DNA of 64,000 bases from Rhizobiaceae bacterium (GTDB taxonomy: Bacteria; Pseudomonadota; Alphaproteobacteria; Rhizobiales; Rhizobiaceae), in NCBI GenBank assembly GCA_023953835.1, contig JAMLJB010000001.1:186001-250000 (forward strand). Reading direction: 5' to 3'. Under the pieces are notes generated by a model. It searched no databases. It was not told where the DNA came from and was given only the letters and a program-made list of their open reading frames with translations. The first letter of the stretch is position 1. Each line of letters starts with the position of its first letter. Positions 1-10,007 of this stretch are shown here, piece after piece. The translations under genes were made by a program, and so were the position numbers.

Positions 1-88
1 TTTCGGCGGACGCGGCAGACACACCGCACAGAAGGAGCAGCGCGACGAGCGCAACACGCACGAAAAACAGGGTCGGATGTGCGTTCAT
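1..88 (-). CDS. second M16-type peptidase subunit, N-terminus only (cut by window edge)
   Basis: Only the first 29 codons lie in the window. They read as a start methionine, a short polar stretch and a hydrophobic leucine/valine/alanine-rich core ending in an Ala-Ser-Ala type cleavage site, so this is a secretory signal peptide. The ATG overlaps the TGA of the upstream M16 peptidase in an ATGA arrangement, which indicates translational coupling. M16 peptidases of alphaproteobacteria are commonly encoded as tandem pairs in which one member keeps the HxxEH zinc site and the other has lost it. By context this is probably the partner subunit, but the body of the protein is outside the window, so the identity is an inference from position. 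Confidence 0.6.
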   Translation of the reverse strand, partial: MNAHPTLFFVRVALVALLLLCGVSAASAE

Positions 89-1497
89 TGCGCGGCCTCC
101 GGCGAAGGCAGAAGATAACCGGCAACCGACTTGCCCGGCACGAGATATTTCGCGGCGACTGCCTTCACCTGATCTGCTGTCACGGCTTCGATGCGCTGCG
201 GCCATGCTTCGATGTCCTCGAGGGTCAAGCCGGTCGCGAGGGCGCTGCCATAGAGGTTTGCCATGCCTGACGAATTGTCCCGCGCGAAGATTACTCCGCG
301 CCGGAAGCGCGTCTTTGCGCGCGCCAGTTCGTCCTCTGTCACTCCATCCTGCACGATGCGTGCGATCTCCGCATCGACTGACTTTTCGATACCGCTGAGA
401 TCGTCTTCGCCCTGGGGCGCGCCATAGACTCCGAACGCAGTCGAATCGTACATCGTGCCCTGATAGAAGGCGCCGACGCTCGACGCCGAGCCATCCTGCA
501 CGATCAGTTTCTGGTAGAGCCTGCTGCGCGTGCCTCCGCCAAGAATCTCGGACAGAAGATCGAGCGCTTCAGCCTCGCCCGGCTGTGCCGTACGATATGA
601 GGGAACCACCCAACGCTTTGAAAAGCTCGGAACGCTGACCCGCGCGTCGGTCAAGGTCACGGTGCGGCTTGCGTTCTGCTCCGGCTCCTGCGGACGAATC
701 CGCGGCGGAAGATCGGGGCCTTTTGCAATCGAACCATAGGTTTGCTCTGCGAGTTCCTTCACCTTGTCCAAGGTGATGTCGCCTGCAACCACGAGAACGG
801 CATTGTTCGGCGCATAGTAGCGGTCATAGAAGGTGACCGCATCGGTGCGATTCAACTGCTCGATTTCCTGTTTCCATCCGATCACAGGTATTCGGTACGG
901 GTGGTTCTGGTAGAGCGTTGCGTCCACTTCCTCTGAAAGCAGCGCGCCGGGATCATTGTCCACGCGCGAGCCGCGCTCCTCAAGGATCACATCGCGTTCC
1001 GGGCCGATGACGTCGTCGGTCAGGATGAGGTTGCGCATGCGGTCGGATTCGTAGGCCATCATGGTCGGCAGCGCTTCCGGTGAAACCGTCTGGAAATAGG
1101 CTGTATAGTCATCCGAGGTGAAGGCGTTTGCATCTCCGCCGATCTCCGAAACCTTGCGGTCGAACTCTCCGGTCGGATGGTTCTTCGTCGCCTTGAACAT
1201 CAGATGCTCAAAGAAATGCGCGATGCCGGATTTCCCCGGCGGTTCGTCGGCGCTTCCGATCTTGTACCATACCATATGGGTGACGACCGGCGCGCGATGG
1301 TCGGGAATGACCACCACTTCCATTCCGTTGCCGAGCGTGAAACTGCTCACATGGTCCGGCCTGTCCTCTGCAAACGCCGAGCCATTCGATACAAGGAGCG
1401 CGAGCGCCGAAAGCGCGATACCAAAACGTGTTGCCAAGAGACCGACCCTGTTTCGCCCCTGATTGTCCGTGATCTGTGGCGCGATGATGACGTTCAC
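85..1497 (-). CDS. M16 family zinc metallopeptidase (pitrilysin/processing-peptidase type), exported
   Basis: A zinc peptidase of the insulinase/mitochondrial processing peptidase family, probably periplasmic. The inverted zinc site HFFEH is at residues 94-98, with the third ligand likely one of the paired glutamates near residue 174 (in [12 protein letters not shown]). A signal peptide spans roughly residues 18-43, ending AFA. The length (470 aa) suits a two-domain M16B subunit. Translation appears to begin at a GTG (1497) that overlaps the rsmD stop by 4 bp, and the gene ends in an ATGA overlap with a second exported protein, so rsmD and the two peptidase genes form one translationally coupled unit. 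Substrate unknown. Confidence 0.9.
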   Translation of the reverse strand: MNVIIAPQITDNQGRNRVGLLATRFGIALSALALLVSNGSAFAEDRPDHVSSFTLGNGMEVVVIPDHRAPVVTHMVWYKIGSADEPPGKSGIAHFFEHLMFKATKNHPTGEFDRKVSEIGGDANAFTSDDYTAYFQTVSPEALPTMMAYESDRMRNLILTDDVIGPERDVILEERGSRVDNDPGALLSEEVDATLYQNHPYRIPVIGWKQEIEQLNRTDAVTFYDRYYAPNNAVLVVAGDITLDKVKELAEQTYGSIAKGPDLPPRIRPQEPEQNASRTVTLTDARVSVPSFSKRWVVPSYRTAQPGEAEALDLLSEILGGGTRSRLYQKLIVQDGSASSVGAFYQGTMYDSTAFGVYGAPQGEDDLSGIEKSVDAEIARIVQDGVTEDELARAKTRFRRGVIFARDNSSGMANLYGSALATGLTLEDIEAWPQRIEAVTADQVKAVAAKYLVPGKSVAGYLLPSPEAAQ

Positions 1498-2048
1498 GTC
1501 AGGTTGAACATCCTGATGATCGTATCCCCATAGGTTCGTTCGTCCAGCAATTCGAATCCATCGCCGGGGTTAAATTCCACAATGGCCGTTTCCTCGACGA
1601 TACAAAGTGCGCCCGGCACGAGCCAACCGCCGCGCCGTGCGGACTGCAGCGCTGCTTCGCCCATGCCCTTTCCATAAGGCGGGTCCGCAAAAAGGAGGTC
1701 GAAGGGCTGGATCGTGCCGACCTCGCCGAGCCGCGTGGCATCACGCCGGAAGATCTTGGTTCGGCCCTGAAGCCCCATTGCCTCGACATTGGTTCGGATC
1801 AGCCCGCGCCCCTCGACGGATTCTTCGATGAACAAGCAATGCGCCGCGCCCCGCGAAAGGGCCTCAAGCCCTAGCGCACCTGTACCCCCAAACAGATCCA
1901 GCACGCGCGCACCTTCCAGCCGTTCGGCATGGCGATGCGCCAAGACGTTGAAAAGCGCCTCCCGCGTCCTGTCTGTCGTGGGCCGGATGGACTGGTCACG
2001 TGGCGTTGCCAGCGCCCTGCCCCGAAACTCTCCGCCGACAATGCGCAC
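1494..2048 (-). CDS. rsmD: 16S rRNA (guanine(966)-N(2))-methyltransferase RsmD
   Basis: Methylates G966 of 16S rRNA using S-adenosylmethionine during 30S assembly. The protein (184 aa) has the family opening [11 protein letters not shown], the SAM-binding glycine motif DLFGGTG at residues 51-57 and the catalytic DPPY at 122-125, all expected for RsmD. The start lies 3 bp after the stop of the pseudouridine synthase gene, and the end overlaps the peptidase start by 4 bp, so an rRNA modification pair is co-transcribed with peptidase genes. The rluB-rsmD pairing is common in rhizobia. Confidence 0.95.
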   Translation of the reverse strand: MRIVGGEFRGRALATPRDQSIRPTTDRTREALFNVLAHRHAERLEGARVLDLFGGTGALGLEALSRGAAHCLFIEESVEGRGLIRTNVEAMGLQGRTKIFRRDATRLGEVGTIQPFDLLFADPPYGKGMGEAALQSARRGGWLVPGALCIVEETAIVEFNPGDGFELLDERTYGDTIIRMFNLT

Positions 2049-2051
2049 GGA

Positions 2052-3839
2052 TCAGCCCTTCCTAGGCGGCCTGCCGTAGGGCTTTCCCGACGGTTTGCCG
2101 CTTCGCGGGCCTGCCGGACGATCTCCGCGCGGTGCGCCATCGCGCTTTTCGAAACGCTTGCCCTCCTGACGATAGGGTTTACGCGGGCCGGCTTCCTGTC
2201 CCTCTTCGCGTTCCCGTCGTTCGGCTGCCCTTTCGCTTGGGCGCTTTGCCTGCGGGCGCGCGCCCGGAGCCATCCACACGTTCGCCTTGCGCGGACTGGA
2301 CGGCTCGAAGGATTGCTCCTCCCGTTCACGCTTTCCGCCGAAACCGCCGCGTGCAGGTTTGCCCCCGAAAGGCTTGCCTTCAAAGCGCGGTTTGCCGTCT
2401 CGACGTTCTGGCCGTTCGGGGCGCGTCGACAACCTGTCCAGCGCGCCTTCGCGCTCGCGTTCCCTGTCGCGCCGGAAGCCGCCTTTCACGAGACCTCCCT
2501 CGCCAATATTCAGTTCGCGCGAACGTCTGACCGGCTCTCGCGGACGATCGTCGACAGAACCGCGCCGCACGGGCTTGTTCGGAAACGGCTTCGCAATTTC
2601 CGCCTCGAAGTTCGACCCGGATTCCTCGATCAGACGCTCGCCCAATTGTTCGCGCAACATGCGTCCCTTTATTTCGAGCACGTGGCCTTCGGGCAGTTCG
2701 CCAAGCTGGAACGGGCCGTATGACACGCGGATAAGCCGCGTCACCTCAAGGCCAAGCGCGCCGAGGATGTTCTTCACTTCGCGGTTCTTGCCCTCGCGCA
2801 GGCCAATGGACAGCCAGGCGTTGCTGCCTTGCGTCCGCTCAAGCGATGCCTCGACCGCGCCATAGAAGACGCCTTCAACCGCAATACCTTCCTTCAACCC
2901 GGCAAGGCGCGCTTCATCAACGTCGCCATGCACACGCACACGGTAGCGGCGCAGCCAGCCAGTTGCCGGAAGCTCCAGCACGCGGGCAAGCCCGCCATCA
3001 TTGGTCAGCAGCAGAAGCCCTTCGGTGTTGATGTCCAACCGCCCGACCGTCATCAATCGCGGCAAATTTTCCGGCAACGCCTCGAACACGGTCTTGCGGC
3101 CTTCGGGGTCGCGGTTGGTGGTCACCACTCCCGCCGGCTTGTGGAACAGGAAAAGACGCGTGCGCTCGATGGCCGGGATTTCCTTGCCGTCCAGCTCGAT
3201 GCGGTCCGATGCGAACACGTTCAGCGCAGGTGTTTCCACGAGCTTGCCGTTGACACGAACGCGACCGGCCTCAATCAGGCTTTCGGCATCTCGCCGGGAC
3301 GATATCCCTGCACGTGCCAGTCGCTTTGCAATTCGCTCTCCTTCGGACCACGATTCCTCACGTAACGGAGCGTCCTTGAAAGTGGACTTCTGTTCGAAGC
3401 GGCGCGGCCCATCTCGATCCGGGCGCGGCGATTTGTGCTTGGCGAAGCCGCCCGGGCGGTCCTGTCTTTCAGGACGATCGCCGTCCTTACGGAATCGGGG
3501 GCGCTCGCCATCAGCTTTGCGGAACAGTTTGACGCCCTCATCGCCGTCTTTCCTGAAGCGCGGTCGCTCTCGCCGTTCGGGGCGATCGCCATCCTTGCGG
3601 AAGCGAGGACGCTCACCGTCAGGGTTGCGGAAGGGCTTGTCGCCCACGCTGCCGTCTTTCTTGAAACGCGGGCGCTCCTGCCGGTCGAAGCGGGTCGCGC
3701 TCTCTTCCTTCTTGCGGAAGGGTCGCGGTCCATCGGACTTCCTGAAGAGCTTGCCGCCGTCACCACCCTTGGCCGGCCTGTTGCTGCCGATTCCGCGCGG
3801 CGGCTTGCCACGATTCGGCTTTTTTCGATTGTCGTCCAT
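2052..3839 (-). CDS. rluB: RluB/RsuA-family 23S rRNA pseudouridine synthase with long basic extensions
   Basis: Isomerises a uridine in 23S rRNA to pseudouridine (RluB modifies position 2605 in E. coli). An S4 RNA-binding domain covers about residues 168-220, followed by the catalytic domain with the motif GRLDINTEGLLLLTNDG; the catalytic aspartate is D269. At 595 aa it is about twice the length of E. coli RluB. The first 160 residues are Arg/Lys/Gly/Asp-rich tandem repeats, and the last ~180 residues are another basic, glycine-rich disordered tail. Such extensions are known in alphaproteobacterial members. The start is an ATG 65 bp from the divergent tadA. Which uridine is modified cannot be told from sequence alone. 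Confidence 0.9.
   Translation of the reverse strand: MDDNRKKPNRGKPPRGIGSNRPAKGGDGGKLFRKSDGPRPFRKKEESATRFDRQERPRFKKDGSVGDKPFRNPDGERPRFRKDGDRPERRERPRFRKDGDEGVKLFRKADGERPRFRKDGDRPERQDRPGGFAKHKSPRPDRDGPRRFEQKSTFKDAPLREESWSEGERIAKRLARAGISSRRDAESLIEAGRVRVNGKLVETPALNVFASDRIELDGKEIPAIERTRLFLFHKPAGVVTTNRDPEGRKTVFEALPENLPRLMTVGRLDINTEGLLLLTNDGGLARVLELPATGWLRRYRVRVHGDVDEARLAGLKEGIAVEGVFYGAVEASLERTQGSNAWLSIGLREGKNREVKNILGALGLEVTRLIRVSYGPFQLGELPEGHVLEIKGRMLREQLGERLIEESGSNFEAEIAKPFPNKPVRRGSVDDRPREPVRRSRELNIGEGGLVKGGFRRDREREREGALDRLSTRPERPERRDGKPRFEGKPFGGKPARGGFGGKREREEQSFEPSSPRKANVWMAPGARPQAKRPSERAAERREREEGQEAGPRKPYRQEGKRFEKRDGAPRGDRPAGPRSGKPSGKPYGRPPRKG
3441..3752 (-). repeat. three degenerate ~36-codon tandem repeats inside rluB
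   Basis: Residues 30-67, 68-103 and 104-133 of the pseudouridine synthase are imperfect copies of one unit, with the shared core K-(L/P)-F-R-(K/N)-x-D-G-x-R-P-R-F-R-K-D-G-D-R-P-E-R. The first copy is 38 residues, the second 36, the third truncated. The unit is highly charged and predicted disordered, and likely contacts RNA. In-frame tandem repeats of this kind can change copy number between strains. Confidence 0.8.
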
Positions 3840-3904
3840 ATGGTCCTAGCTCGTTTGGGCGGTTAAATATCAAGTTCGCATCATGCACGCGAGGAGAATG
3901 TCAC

Positions 3905-4378
3905 ATGGGCGGTGCGCCCAAACGCCCCGATTTCATGGAGTTGGCGCTTGACGAGGCAAAGGCCGCGGCTGCGCGAGGCGAAGTGCCGATCGGCGCAGTG
4001 CTCACTGTGCGCGGCGCCGTCATCGCGCGCGCAGGCAATCGGACGCGCGAACTGAACGATCCGACCGCGCACGCCGAGATGCTGGTGCTGCGCGAAGGGG
4101 CGCGCAATCTTTCGGCGGAGCGGCTGCTCGATGCGGACCTGTACGTCACCCTGGAACCGTGCACGATGTGCGCTGGAGCGATTTCGTTTGCCCGCATCAG
4201 GCGGCTTTATTTCGGTGCAGTGGATGACAAGGGTGGCGCGGTGGTGAGCGGCGTGCGCTTTTTCAATTCTTCGACCTGCCACCATGCACCGGAGGTTTAT
4301 TCCGGACTGGCAGAAACTGAATCGACCGGATTGCTGAAATCGTTCTTCGCGATCCGCCGTCAGAAGCCCGGAATATAG
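3905..4378 (+). CDS. tadA: tRNA-specific adenosine deaminase TadA
   Basis: Deaminates A34 to inosine in the anticodon of tRNA-Arg(ACG). The zinc deaminase signature is complete: H56-A57-E58, with E58 as the proton shuttle, and P85-C-T-M-C89 supplying the two cysteine ligands. The length of 157 aa is normal. A GAGGAG-like ribosome binding site precedes the ATG. The gene diverges from the RluB gene, so the two RNA-modification genes share a 65-bp promoter region. Its last 19 bp overlap the convergent lipoprotein gene. Confidence 0.95.
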   Translation: MGGAPKRPDFMELALDEAKAAAARGEVPIGAVLTVRGAVIARAGNRTRELNDPTAHAEMLVLREGARNLSAERLLDADLYVTLEPCTMCAGAISFARIRRLYFGAVDDKGGAVVSGVRFFNSSTCHHAPEVYSGLAETESTGLLKSFFAIRRQKPGI

Positions 4379-5067
4379 TCGCGCCAGCTCGTCTTGCCCG
4401 CCTTCTTGCGAGCTTCGGCTTTCAAGCGGCGCTCCTTCTTCCACTCATCCTCGCCCAACTCATCAGTGGGAGCATCAGTCGCCGGCTGGCGATATTCAAG
4501 CGGCGGCTCGCTCAAATATTTGCGGGAAGTGGGGCTGCCCTGATTATTTTCGGCCAAACGGCGCTTGAATTCCGCGCGACGCGCTTCCTGGCCTACGATG
4601 TCGGTGCCGGGACGGTAACGCGGCGATTGGCCGACCCTAGACTCATCGATTGAGGTCGTCTCGATCCCGCCTTCGATCTCTTCGCTGGCGACGGTGCCGG
4701 GATTTTTGCGAAACGCTCCAGGATCATTGCGCTCGTCGGCTTCGGCGCGCAGGCGCGCACGGCGCTGTTCCGGCGACTCGGGCCAGGCCGCGCCAGACGT
4801 CGAGGCAACCGAATCCTGCGGCGCCGGCAAGGGCGCGGCGCGTGCGCCAGTCGGCTTCACAAGATCAGGGCGCGGCGTATAAGTTATCGAGGTTTTGCCG
4901 TCGGGCGTCAGCTTTGTGATGTTCGAAACATCGTCGATTAACTGTTCGGTAGCTGTCTTGTCGGTGCCGTAGGTCGGAGACGACATGCAGCCGGACACGA
5001 GGAATGCCGAGGCCACAGCCGATCCCGCAAGGATTGCCTTCAGTGCCGTTCCGTTGGAAAAATACAC
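4360..5067 (-). CDS. conserved lipoprotein of unknown function
   Basis: 235 aa. The N-terminus has a hydrophobic signal segment followed by the lipobox LVSGC, so the mature protein should begin at a lipidated cysteine (about residue 27). The rest is polar, rich in Asp, Glu, Arg and Pro, with no recognised domain and a lysine-rich C-terminus ending in a short aromatic stretch. Translation likely starts at a GTG (5065-5067). The 3' end overlaps tadA on the other strand by 19 bp. Similar short lipoproteins of unknown role sit near ileS in other rhizobia; that is recollection, not something the sequence proves. Confidence 0.75.
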   Translation of the reverse strand: MYFSNGTALKAILAGSAVASAFLVSGCMSSPTYGTDKTATEQLIDDVSNITKLTPDGKTSITYTPRPDLVKPTGARAAPLPAPQDSVASTSGAAWPESPEQRRARLRAEADERNDPGAFRKNPGTVASEEIEGGIETTSIDESRVGQSPRYRPGTDIVGQEARRAEFKRRLAENNQGSPTSRKYLSEPPLEYRQPATDAPTDELGEDEWKKERRLKAEARKKAGKTSWRDYIPGF

Positions 5068-5231
5068 TTACTTTCCGCCTTGTTCTGGGAGCCAGCCGTA
5101 CAATCCGGCATACTACCCACCGCTTATCCTTGGGATTCCGGCGACAATTAGGCGCGCCGAATGGCTGGCTTTTAGCTGAATCGGCCCCGAAGGGCAACGG
5201 AAGCCGCCCTCACACTCTATTGCATGGCGTC

Positions 5232-8171
5232 TCAGAGCCTTCCGAGAGCCCTCAATTCGCGAAGCGCTGCCGCGTCGCGCGCAGACACATCCGGAAACTC
5301 GGGGTCCGACCCGACATCAGCCGTATAGCGCCACGAACGAGCACATTTCGACAGGCCGCGCGTCTCCGAAAGCTCAATGACCGCCGCGACGCCCGGTACA
5401 TCGGAGGCACGGAATGCGTCCTGCGGAACAGGTCCGCTTGCATAGTCGAGATTGCTGGTAATGCAGATTTCCGCAAAATCCGTGGCGGAAATTCTGTCCT
5501 TGAAAGTCGCGTCGTCCAGATAGACGACCGGCACAGCCTCAAGGGAAGAGCCTATCGATTTCTTTGCGCGCTCAAGTTCGAGCGCCGCCGTGACGACGCC
5601 GCGAACCTGACGGATCACGCGCCATTTCCTCGCGAGCGCTTCATCGCGCCATGCAGCCGGAATCTCAGGGAATTGCTCAAGATGCACCGACTGCGCATCG
5701 GGATGCCGGTCGAGCCACGCCTCCTCGGTGGTAAAGGGCAGCAGCGGCGCGAGCCATTTGGTCAGGCATTCGAACAATTGCCGCACGACGAAAAGCGCCG
5801 CCTTGCGCTTGTGGCTGGACGGCGCGTCGCAATAGAGCGCGTCCTTGCGGATGTCGAAATAAAAGGCCGAAAGCTCCACGACCATGAAATCGATAAGGGT
5901 GCGCGTAATCCGCTTGAACTCGAAAGCATCGTAGCCCGCGCGGACCACTTCATCCAGTTCGGACAGCCGGTGGAGCATGAGCCGCTCCAGTTCCGGCATG
6001 GTTTCAGGCGCGACCGCCTCGCCATCGTCATGGGCGAGCGTGCCGAGCATCCAGCGCAGCGTGTTACGCAGCTTTCGATAGGCATCGACATTGGTTTGCA
6101 GCACATTCTTGCCGAGCCGCTGGTCTTCCCAATAGTCGGTCGTCGCCACCCAAAGCCGCAATATGTCCGCGCCGGACTGCTTGATTACGTCTTGCGGAAC
6201 GACGGTGTTGCCGAGAGATTTCGACATTTTCCGGCCTTCCTCGTCCATGGTGAAGCCGTGGGTGACAACGGCATCATATGGTGCACGGCCTCGGGTGCCG
6301 CAGCTCTCCAGCAAGGAGGAGTGGAACCAGCCGCGATGTTGATCTGAGCCTTCGAGGTAGACGTCCGCCGGCCATTTCAGATCGGGGCGGTCTTCAAGCG
6401 TGAATGTGTGCGTCGAGCCTGAATCGAACCAGACGTCGAGAATATCGGTAACCTTGTTCCATCTGGTATGGTCATGGTCGTTGCCAAGGAAACGCTCCTT
6501 CGCGTTCTCCGCAAACCAGGCGTCGGCTCCCTCCTCTTCGAAGGCGGCAACGATGCGCGCACTAACCGCGTCATCCTTGAGGACGTTTCCGTTCTCATCT
6601 GCAAAAACCGCAATGGGCACGCCCCAGGCGCGCTGGCGCGACAGAACCCAGTCGGGCCGCTCCTCGATCATCGCCCTCAACCGCGTCTGGCCCGCAGCCG
6701 GCACGAAGCGCGTGGCGTCGATGGCCGAAAGCGCCCTGCTGCGCAGCGTCGTGCCGTCTCCCAGTTCCTTGTCCATGTAGACGAACCATTGCGGCGTGTT
6801 GCGGAAGATGATCGGCTTCTTCGAGCGCCACGAATGTGGATATTGATGCTTGAGCCTGCCGCGCGCAAACAGTGCATTCCGCTCGATCAGCGCGGAAATA
6901 ACCGCCTGATTGGCGTCGCCCTTCTTGCCGTTGTCGTCGATCACACGCGCCGCCCCGCCTTCGCGATCCGGCCCAAAGCCCGGCGCATCCTTGGTGAAAA
7001 AGCCATCCGGCCCCACGGTGAAGGGGATTTCGGTCACGATCCCGCGACTGGAAAGGTCTGCGGTCGCATCAATCCAGACGTCGAAGTCTTCGCGCCCGTG
7101 ACCCGGCGCTGTATGCACGAAGCCGGTGCCCGCGTCGTCCGTGACGTGATCGCCCGCGAGCATAGGCACGGCGAATTCGTAGCCGCCGGCAAGACCTTTC
7201 AACGGATGGAAAAGGGTTGCAGGAAATACTTCATTCGGATCAAGATTGCGGACCAGCCTAGATTGAATCTTGGCTTTGGCAAATGACTCTTCAGCAAGCC
7301 TTTTCGCGAGTATCATCTTCTCGCCAGCTTGAGGGCCAAAATCATTCTCGGCAGATACTATTTCATATAGTCCGTATTCAACGCGGGGCGAATAAGCGAC
7401 TGCGCGATTTCCTGGAATTGTCCAAGGGGTAGTTGTCCAAATGACAACGAACGCCCCTCGAAGATCATCAAGTTCTTCCTTGGCGTCACCATGCCACGAC
7501 CTAACTGGAAACTTCGCCCAGATCGTGTCGCTCTCGTGGTCATGATATTCCACTTCGGCTTCGGCCAGCGCGGTGCGCTCGACCACGCTCCACATGACAG
7601 GCTTGGAGCCGCGATAGAGCTGGCCGGACATGGCGAATTTCAGCAGTTCACCTGCGATGCGCGCCTCTGAATGATAGGCCATGGTTGTATATGGGTTCTT
7701 GAAATCGCCCACCACGCCGAGCCTTTGGAACTCCGCCGACTGTATCGCGATCCAGTGTTGCGCGAATTCGCGGCACTCCTTGCGGAATTCGTTGATCGGT
7801 ACCTCGTCCTTGTTCTTGCCCTTGGCGCGGTACTGCTCCTCGATTTTCCACTCAATGGGCAGCCCGTGGCAGTCCCAGCCCGGCACGTAGTTGGAATCAT
7901 AGCCGCGCATCTGAAACGAGCGGACGATGATGTCCTTGAGTATCTTGTTCAACGCGTGGCCGATGTGGATGTTGCCATTGGCATAGGGTGGGCCGTCATG
8001 CAGGACATATTTGGTCCGCCCCTTGGCGTCCTCGCGAAGACGCTTGTACAGGTCCATTTCCTGCCAGCGCTGGACAGTCAGCGGCTCCCGCTCCGGCAGC
8101 CCGGCACGCATCGGAAAATCCGTCTGCGGCAGGTACAGGGTCTTCGAATAGTCGATCTTTTCAGCGGTCAT
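5232..8171 (-). CDS. ileS: isoleucyl-tRNA synthetase
   Basis: Charges tRNA-Ile. The class I signatures are present: HIGH at residues 69-72 and KMSKS near residue 648, with the long editing (CP1) domain between them. The size (979 aa) suits alphaproteobacterial IleRS. The C-terminal zinc-binding knuckle seen in E. coli is degenerate: the first pair reads KCARSW (one cysteine left), and the second Cys pair is replaced by a non-cysteine segment. A 283-bp upstream leader contains a small GCACCG/CGGTGC hairpin at 8235-8251 but no T-box, as expected for a proteobacterium. Confidence 0.97.
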   Translation of the reverse strand: MTAEKIDYSKTLYLPQTDFPMRAGLPEREPLTVQRWQEMDLYKRLREDAKGRTKYVLHDGPPYANGNIHIGHALNKILKDIIVRSFQMRGYDSNYVPGWDCHGLPIEWKIEEQYRAKGKNKDEVPINEFRKECREFAQHWIAIQSAEFQRLGVVGDFKNPYTTMAYHSEARIAGELLKFAMSGQLYRGSKPVMWSVVERTALAEAEVEYHDHESDTIWAKFPVRSWHGDAKEELDDLRGAFVVIWTTTPWTIPGNRAVAYSPRVEYGLYEIVSAENDFGPQAGEKMILAKRLAEESFAKAKIQSRLVRNLDPNEVFPATLFHPLKGLAGGYEFAVPMLAGDHVTDDAGTGFVHTAPGHGREDFDVWIDATADLSSRGIVTEIPFTVGPDGFFTKDAPGFGPDREGGAARVIDDNGKKGDANQAVISALIERNALFARGRLKHQYPHSWRSKKPIIFRNTPQWFVYMDKELGDGTTLRSRALSAIDATRFVPAAGQTRLRAMIEERPDWVLSRQRAWGVPIAVFADENGNVLKDDAVSARIVAAFEEEGADAWFAENAKERFLGNDHDHTRWNKVTDILDVWFDSGSTHTFTLEDRPDLKWPADVYLEGSDQHRGWFHSSLLESCGTRGRAPYDAVVTHGFTMDEEGRKMSKSLGNTVVPQDVIKQSGADILRLWVATTDYWEDQRLGKNVLQTNVDAYRKLRNTLRWMLGTLAHDDGEAVAPETMPELERLMLHRLSELDEVVRAGYDAFEFKRITRTLIDFMVVELSAFYFDIRKDALYCDAPSSHKRKAALFVVRQLFECLTKWLAPLLPFTTEEAWLDRHPDAQSVHLEQFPEIPAAWRDEALARKWRVIRQVRGVVTAALELERAKKSIGSSLEAVPVVYLDDATFKDRISATDFAEICITSNLDYASGPVPQDAFRASDVPGVAAVIELSETRGLSKCARSWRYTADVGSDPEFPDVSARDAAALRELRALGRL

Positions 8172-8454
8172 TTTCCGGCCATATGCTGCGCCCGCGCAGC
8201 CGCGACGGGCTGAAACTCAATTCTGGTAGGGAAGGCACCGAGAAGCGGTGCTCAAAGCGAATCCCGGCGGCTGCGGCGGCATCAGGCCGTCCGAAGCACC
8301 GGGCCAATAATTCGTATGGCGAAGCGGATCGTCATGCGCGGCGCTTTTAGAGCATGCGTGGCCACGAATAAAGACGTTTCTTTGGCTTGCCGACTCTCAA
8401 AAATGCTGCTCATGATGCGGGGTATGGAGATTTAGCTCATCTGGAGGGACAGTC

Positions 8455-9021
8455 ATGACAAATCTCGATCTGCCTGAAGCATTGAAGGGACAAATCGGCG
8501 AGGCCCGCTCCAAATGGGGCTGGTTTGTCGCCATCGGCGTTCTTTTGGTGCTTTTCGGGCTTTTCGCGTTCTACAACGTTCTTGCGGCAACGCTGGCTTC
8601 GGTGCTCGTTGTTGGCACGATGATGCTCATCGCCGGCATCGCCGAAATCGTGCACGCATTCTATATGCGCACGTGGTCCCACTTTTTCTGGCTTCTGCTC
8701 AGCGGCATCCTCTACACCGTGGCGGGCTTCTTTGCGTTCTACAACCCGCTTCTCGCGTCAGCAGTGCTGACGCTGATGCTGGCCATTTCGCTGATCGCGT
8801 CTGGCGGGCTGCGCGTCGTCTTTGCCTTGGGCCAGAAGGCGACCAAGAGCTGGGGATGGATGCTGGCGGCAGGTATCGTCACGATCCTCGCGGGTCTCAT
8901 CATCGCCATCGGCTGGCCGGTCAACAGCCTTTGGATTTTGGGCCTGTTTCTGGCAATCGACCTGACCTTCCAGGGATGGGCGTTGATCGCAACGGGATTT
9001 GCGCTGCGCAAAGTGGCCTAG
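8455..9021 (+). CDS. HdeD-like multi-pass membrane protein (DUF308)
   Basis: 188 aa, almost entirely hydrophobic, with about six transmembrane helices arranged as repeated pairs, each with glycine-rich turns and FAFYNP/FAFYNV-type motifs after helices. This matches the HdeD/DUF308 family, whose E. coli member is linked to acid resistance at high cell density. A strong GGAGGGA ribosome binding site precedes the ATG. It is a single gene; its TAG and the TAG of the convergent ribF share one CTAG palindrome at 9018-9021. Function here is assigned only at family level. Confidence 0.85.
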   Translation: MTNLDLPEALKGQIGEARSKWGWFVAIGVLLVLFGLFAFYNVLAATLASVLVVGTMMLIAGIAEIVHAFYMRTWSHFFWLLLSGILYTVAGFFAFYNPLLASAVLTLMLAISLIASGGLRVVFALGQKATKSWGWMLAAGIVTILAGLIIAIGWPVNSLWILGLFLAIDLTFQGWALIATGFALRKVA

Positions 9022-10004
9022 AAGGCTATTTTCGAATCCAGCGATGAGAGCGGCCTGCAACCGGCGATTAGCGCCCGCGCTTCGCTCTCGTCGCGATTCA
9101 TCTGCGCGACGAGCTCATCAAGCCCGTTGAACTTTTCTTCGCCGCGCAGAAATCCGAAGAACGACACTGAACATTCCTCGTCATAGAGGTTTCCAGCAAA
9201 GTCGAACAGAAAAGTCTCAAGCAGCGGCGCGCCATTGTCCGCTACGGTGGGGCGGCGACCGAAACTCGCAACACCGTCGTGCATTTCCCCGTTGGCACGG
9301 CGAAACTTTACCGCGTAGATCCCGTGGCGCAGCCAGGTGTCCTTGTCGAGCTGCATATTGGCCGTCGGAAAGCCCAGCGTCCGACCGAGCCGCTGTCCTG
9401 CGATGACGGGCGCCTGCACAGTATACCGATAGCCCAACAGGCCCGCCGCTTCCGCGACATCGCCCTTTGCGAGCAGGTCGCGGATCCGGCTCGATGAAAT
9501 CACGTGCGTGCCCTCATCACGAAATGCGTCGACCAACGTCACACCAAAGCCGTGACGCGCTCCCGATTCCATAAGGAACGCCGGACCGCCCTGCCGGTCC
9601 TTGCCGAAATGAAAATCGAAGCCCGTGACGACATGGCTGACGCCAAGCAAGCGCTCCAGAATTTCGGTGACGAACGCTTCCGCCGACATCGACGCGAAGT
9701 CGCGCGTGAAGGGGTATTCGACCACCGCCCTGAAACCCAGAATGGCCAGTATCCAAGCTTTCAGTGGCGGCGCAGTGAGCACGAAATGGGGCGTTTCCGG
9801 TCGGAACACGCGTCGAGGGTGCGGCTCAAAGGTCAGGACAAGCGCGGGCACGTCGCGACTGGCCGCCTCGTCCAGCGCACGTTGCAGCACTGCTTGATGG
9901 CCACGATGCACGCCATCGAAATTGCCGATCGCCACCACCCCTCCCCTAAGGTCATCGGGCAGCGGCTTCGCATCCACGATGCGGCAGATGTTCGCGAGCG
10001 GCAT
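9018..10004 (-). CDS. ribF: bifunctional riboflavin kinase / FAD synthetase
   Basis: Makes FMN and then FAD from riboflavin and ATP. The N-terminal adenylyltransferase domain shows the nucleotidyl-transferase motif GNFDGVHRGH at about residues 27-36. The C-terminal flavokinase domain carries LGFPTANM and the downstream catalytic region. The length of 328 aa is typical. The gene follows the HAD-family gene with a 3-bp gap, so the two are co-transcribed; this pairing is frequent in rhizobia. Confidence 0.95.
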   Translation of the reverse strand: MPLANICRIVDAKPLPDDLRGGVVAIGNFDGVHRGHQAVLQRALDEAASRDVPALVLTFEPHPRRVFRPETPHFVLTAPPLKAWILAILGFRAVVEYPFTRDFASMSAEAFVTEILERLLGVSHVVTGFDFHFGKDRQGGPAFLMESGARHGFGVTLVDAFRDEGTHVISSSRIRDLLAKGDVAEAAGLLGYRYTVQAPVIAGQRLGRTLGFPTANMQLDKDTWLRHGIYAVKFRRANGEMHDGVASFGRRPTVADNGAPLLETFLFDFAGNLYDEECSVSFFGFLRGEEKFNGLDELVAQMNRDESEARALIAGCRPLSSLDSKIAF

Positions 10005-10007
10005 GGT

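Noticed and set aside
3441..3752. Direct repeats as a CRISPR array
   Set aside because: The repeats are in-frame, degenerate and protein-coding, with no unique spacers or cas genes.
3001..3849. Long open frame (282 aa) on the strand opposite the RluB gene
   Set aside because: It mirrors a GC-rich, repeat-containing gene, is Ser/Arg-rich without any domain, and lacks a ribosome binding site. It is a shadow of the rluB codon bias.
5004..6347. 447-aa open frame antisense to ileS
   Set aside because: Arg/His-rich with no recognisable motif, opposite an essential conserved gene; typical antisense shadow at high GC.
8172..8454. T-box or other tRNA-sensing leader for ileS
   Set aside because: No T-box sequence, specifier loop or terminator is seen; only a small 6-bp hairpin at 8235-8251. 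T-boxes are not expected in proteobacteria.
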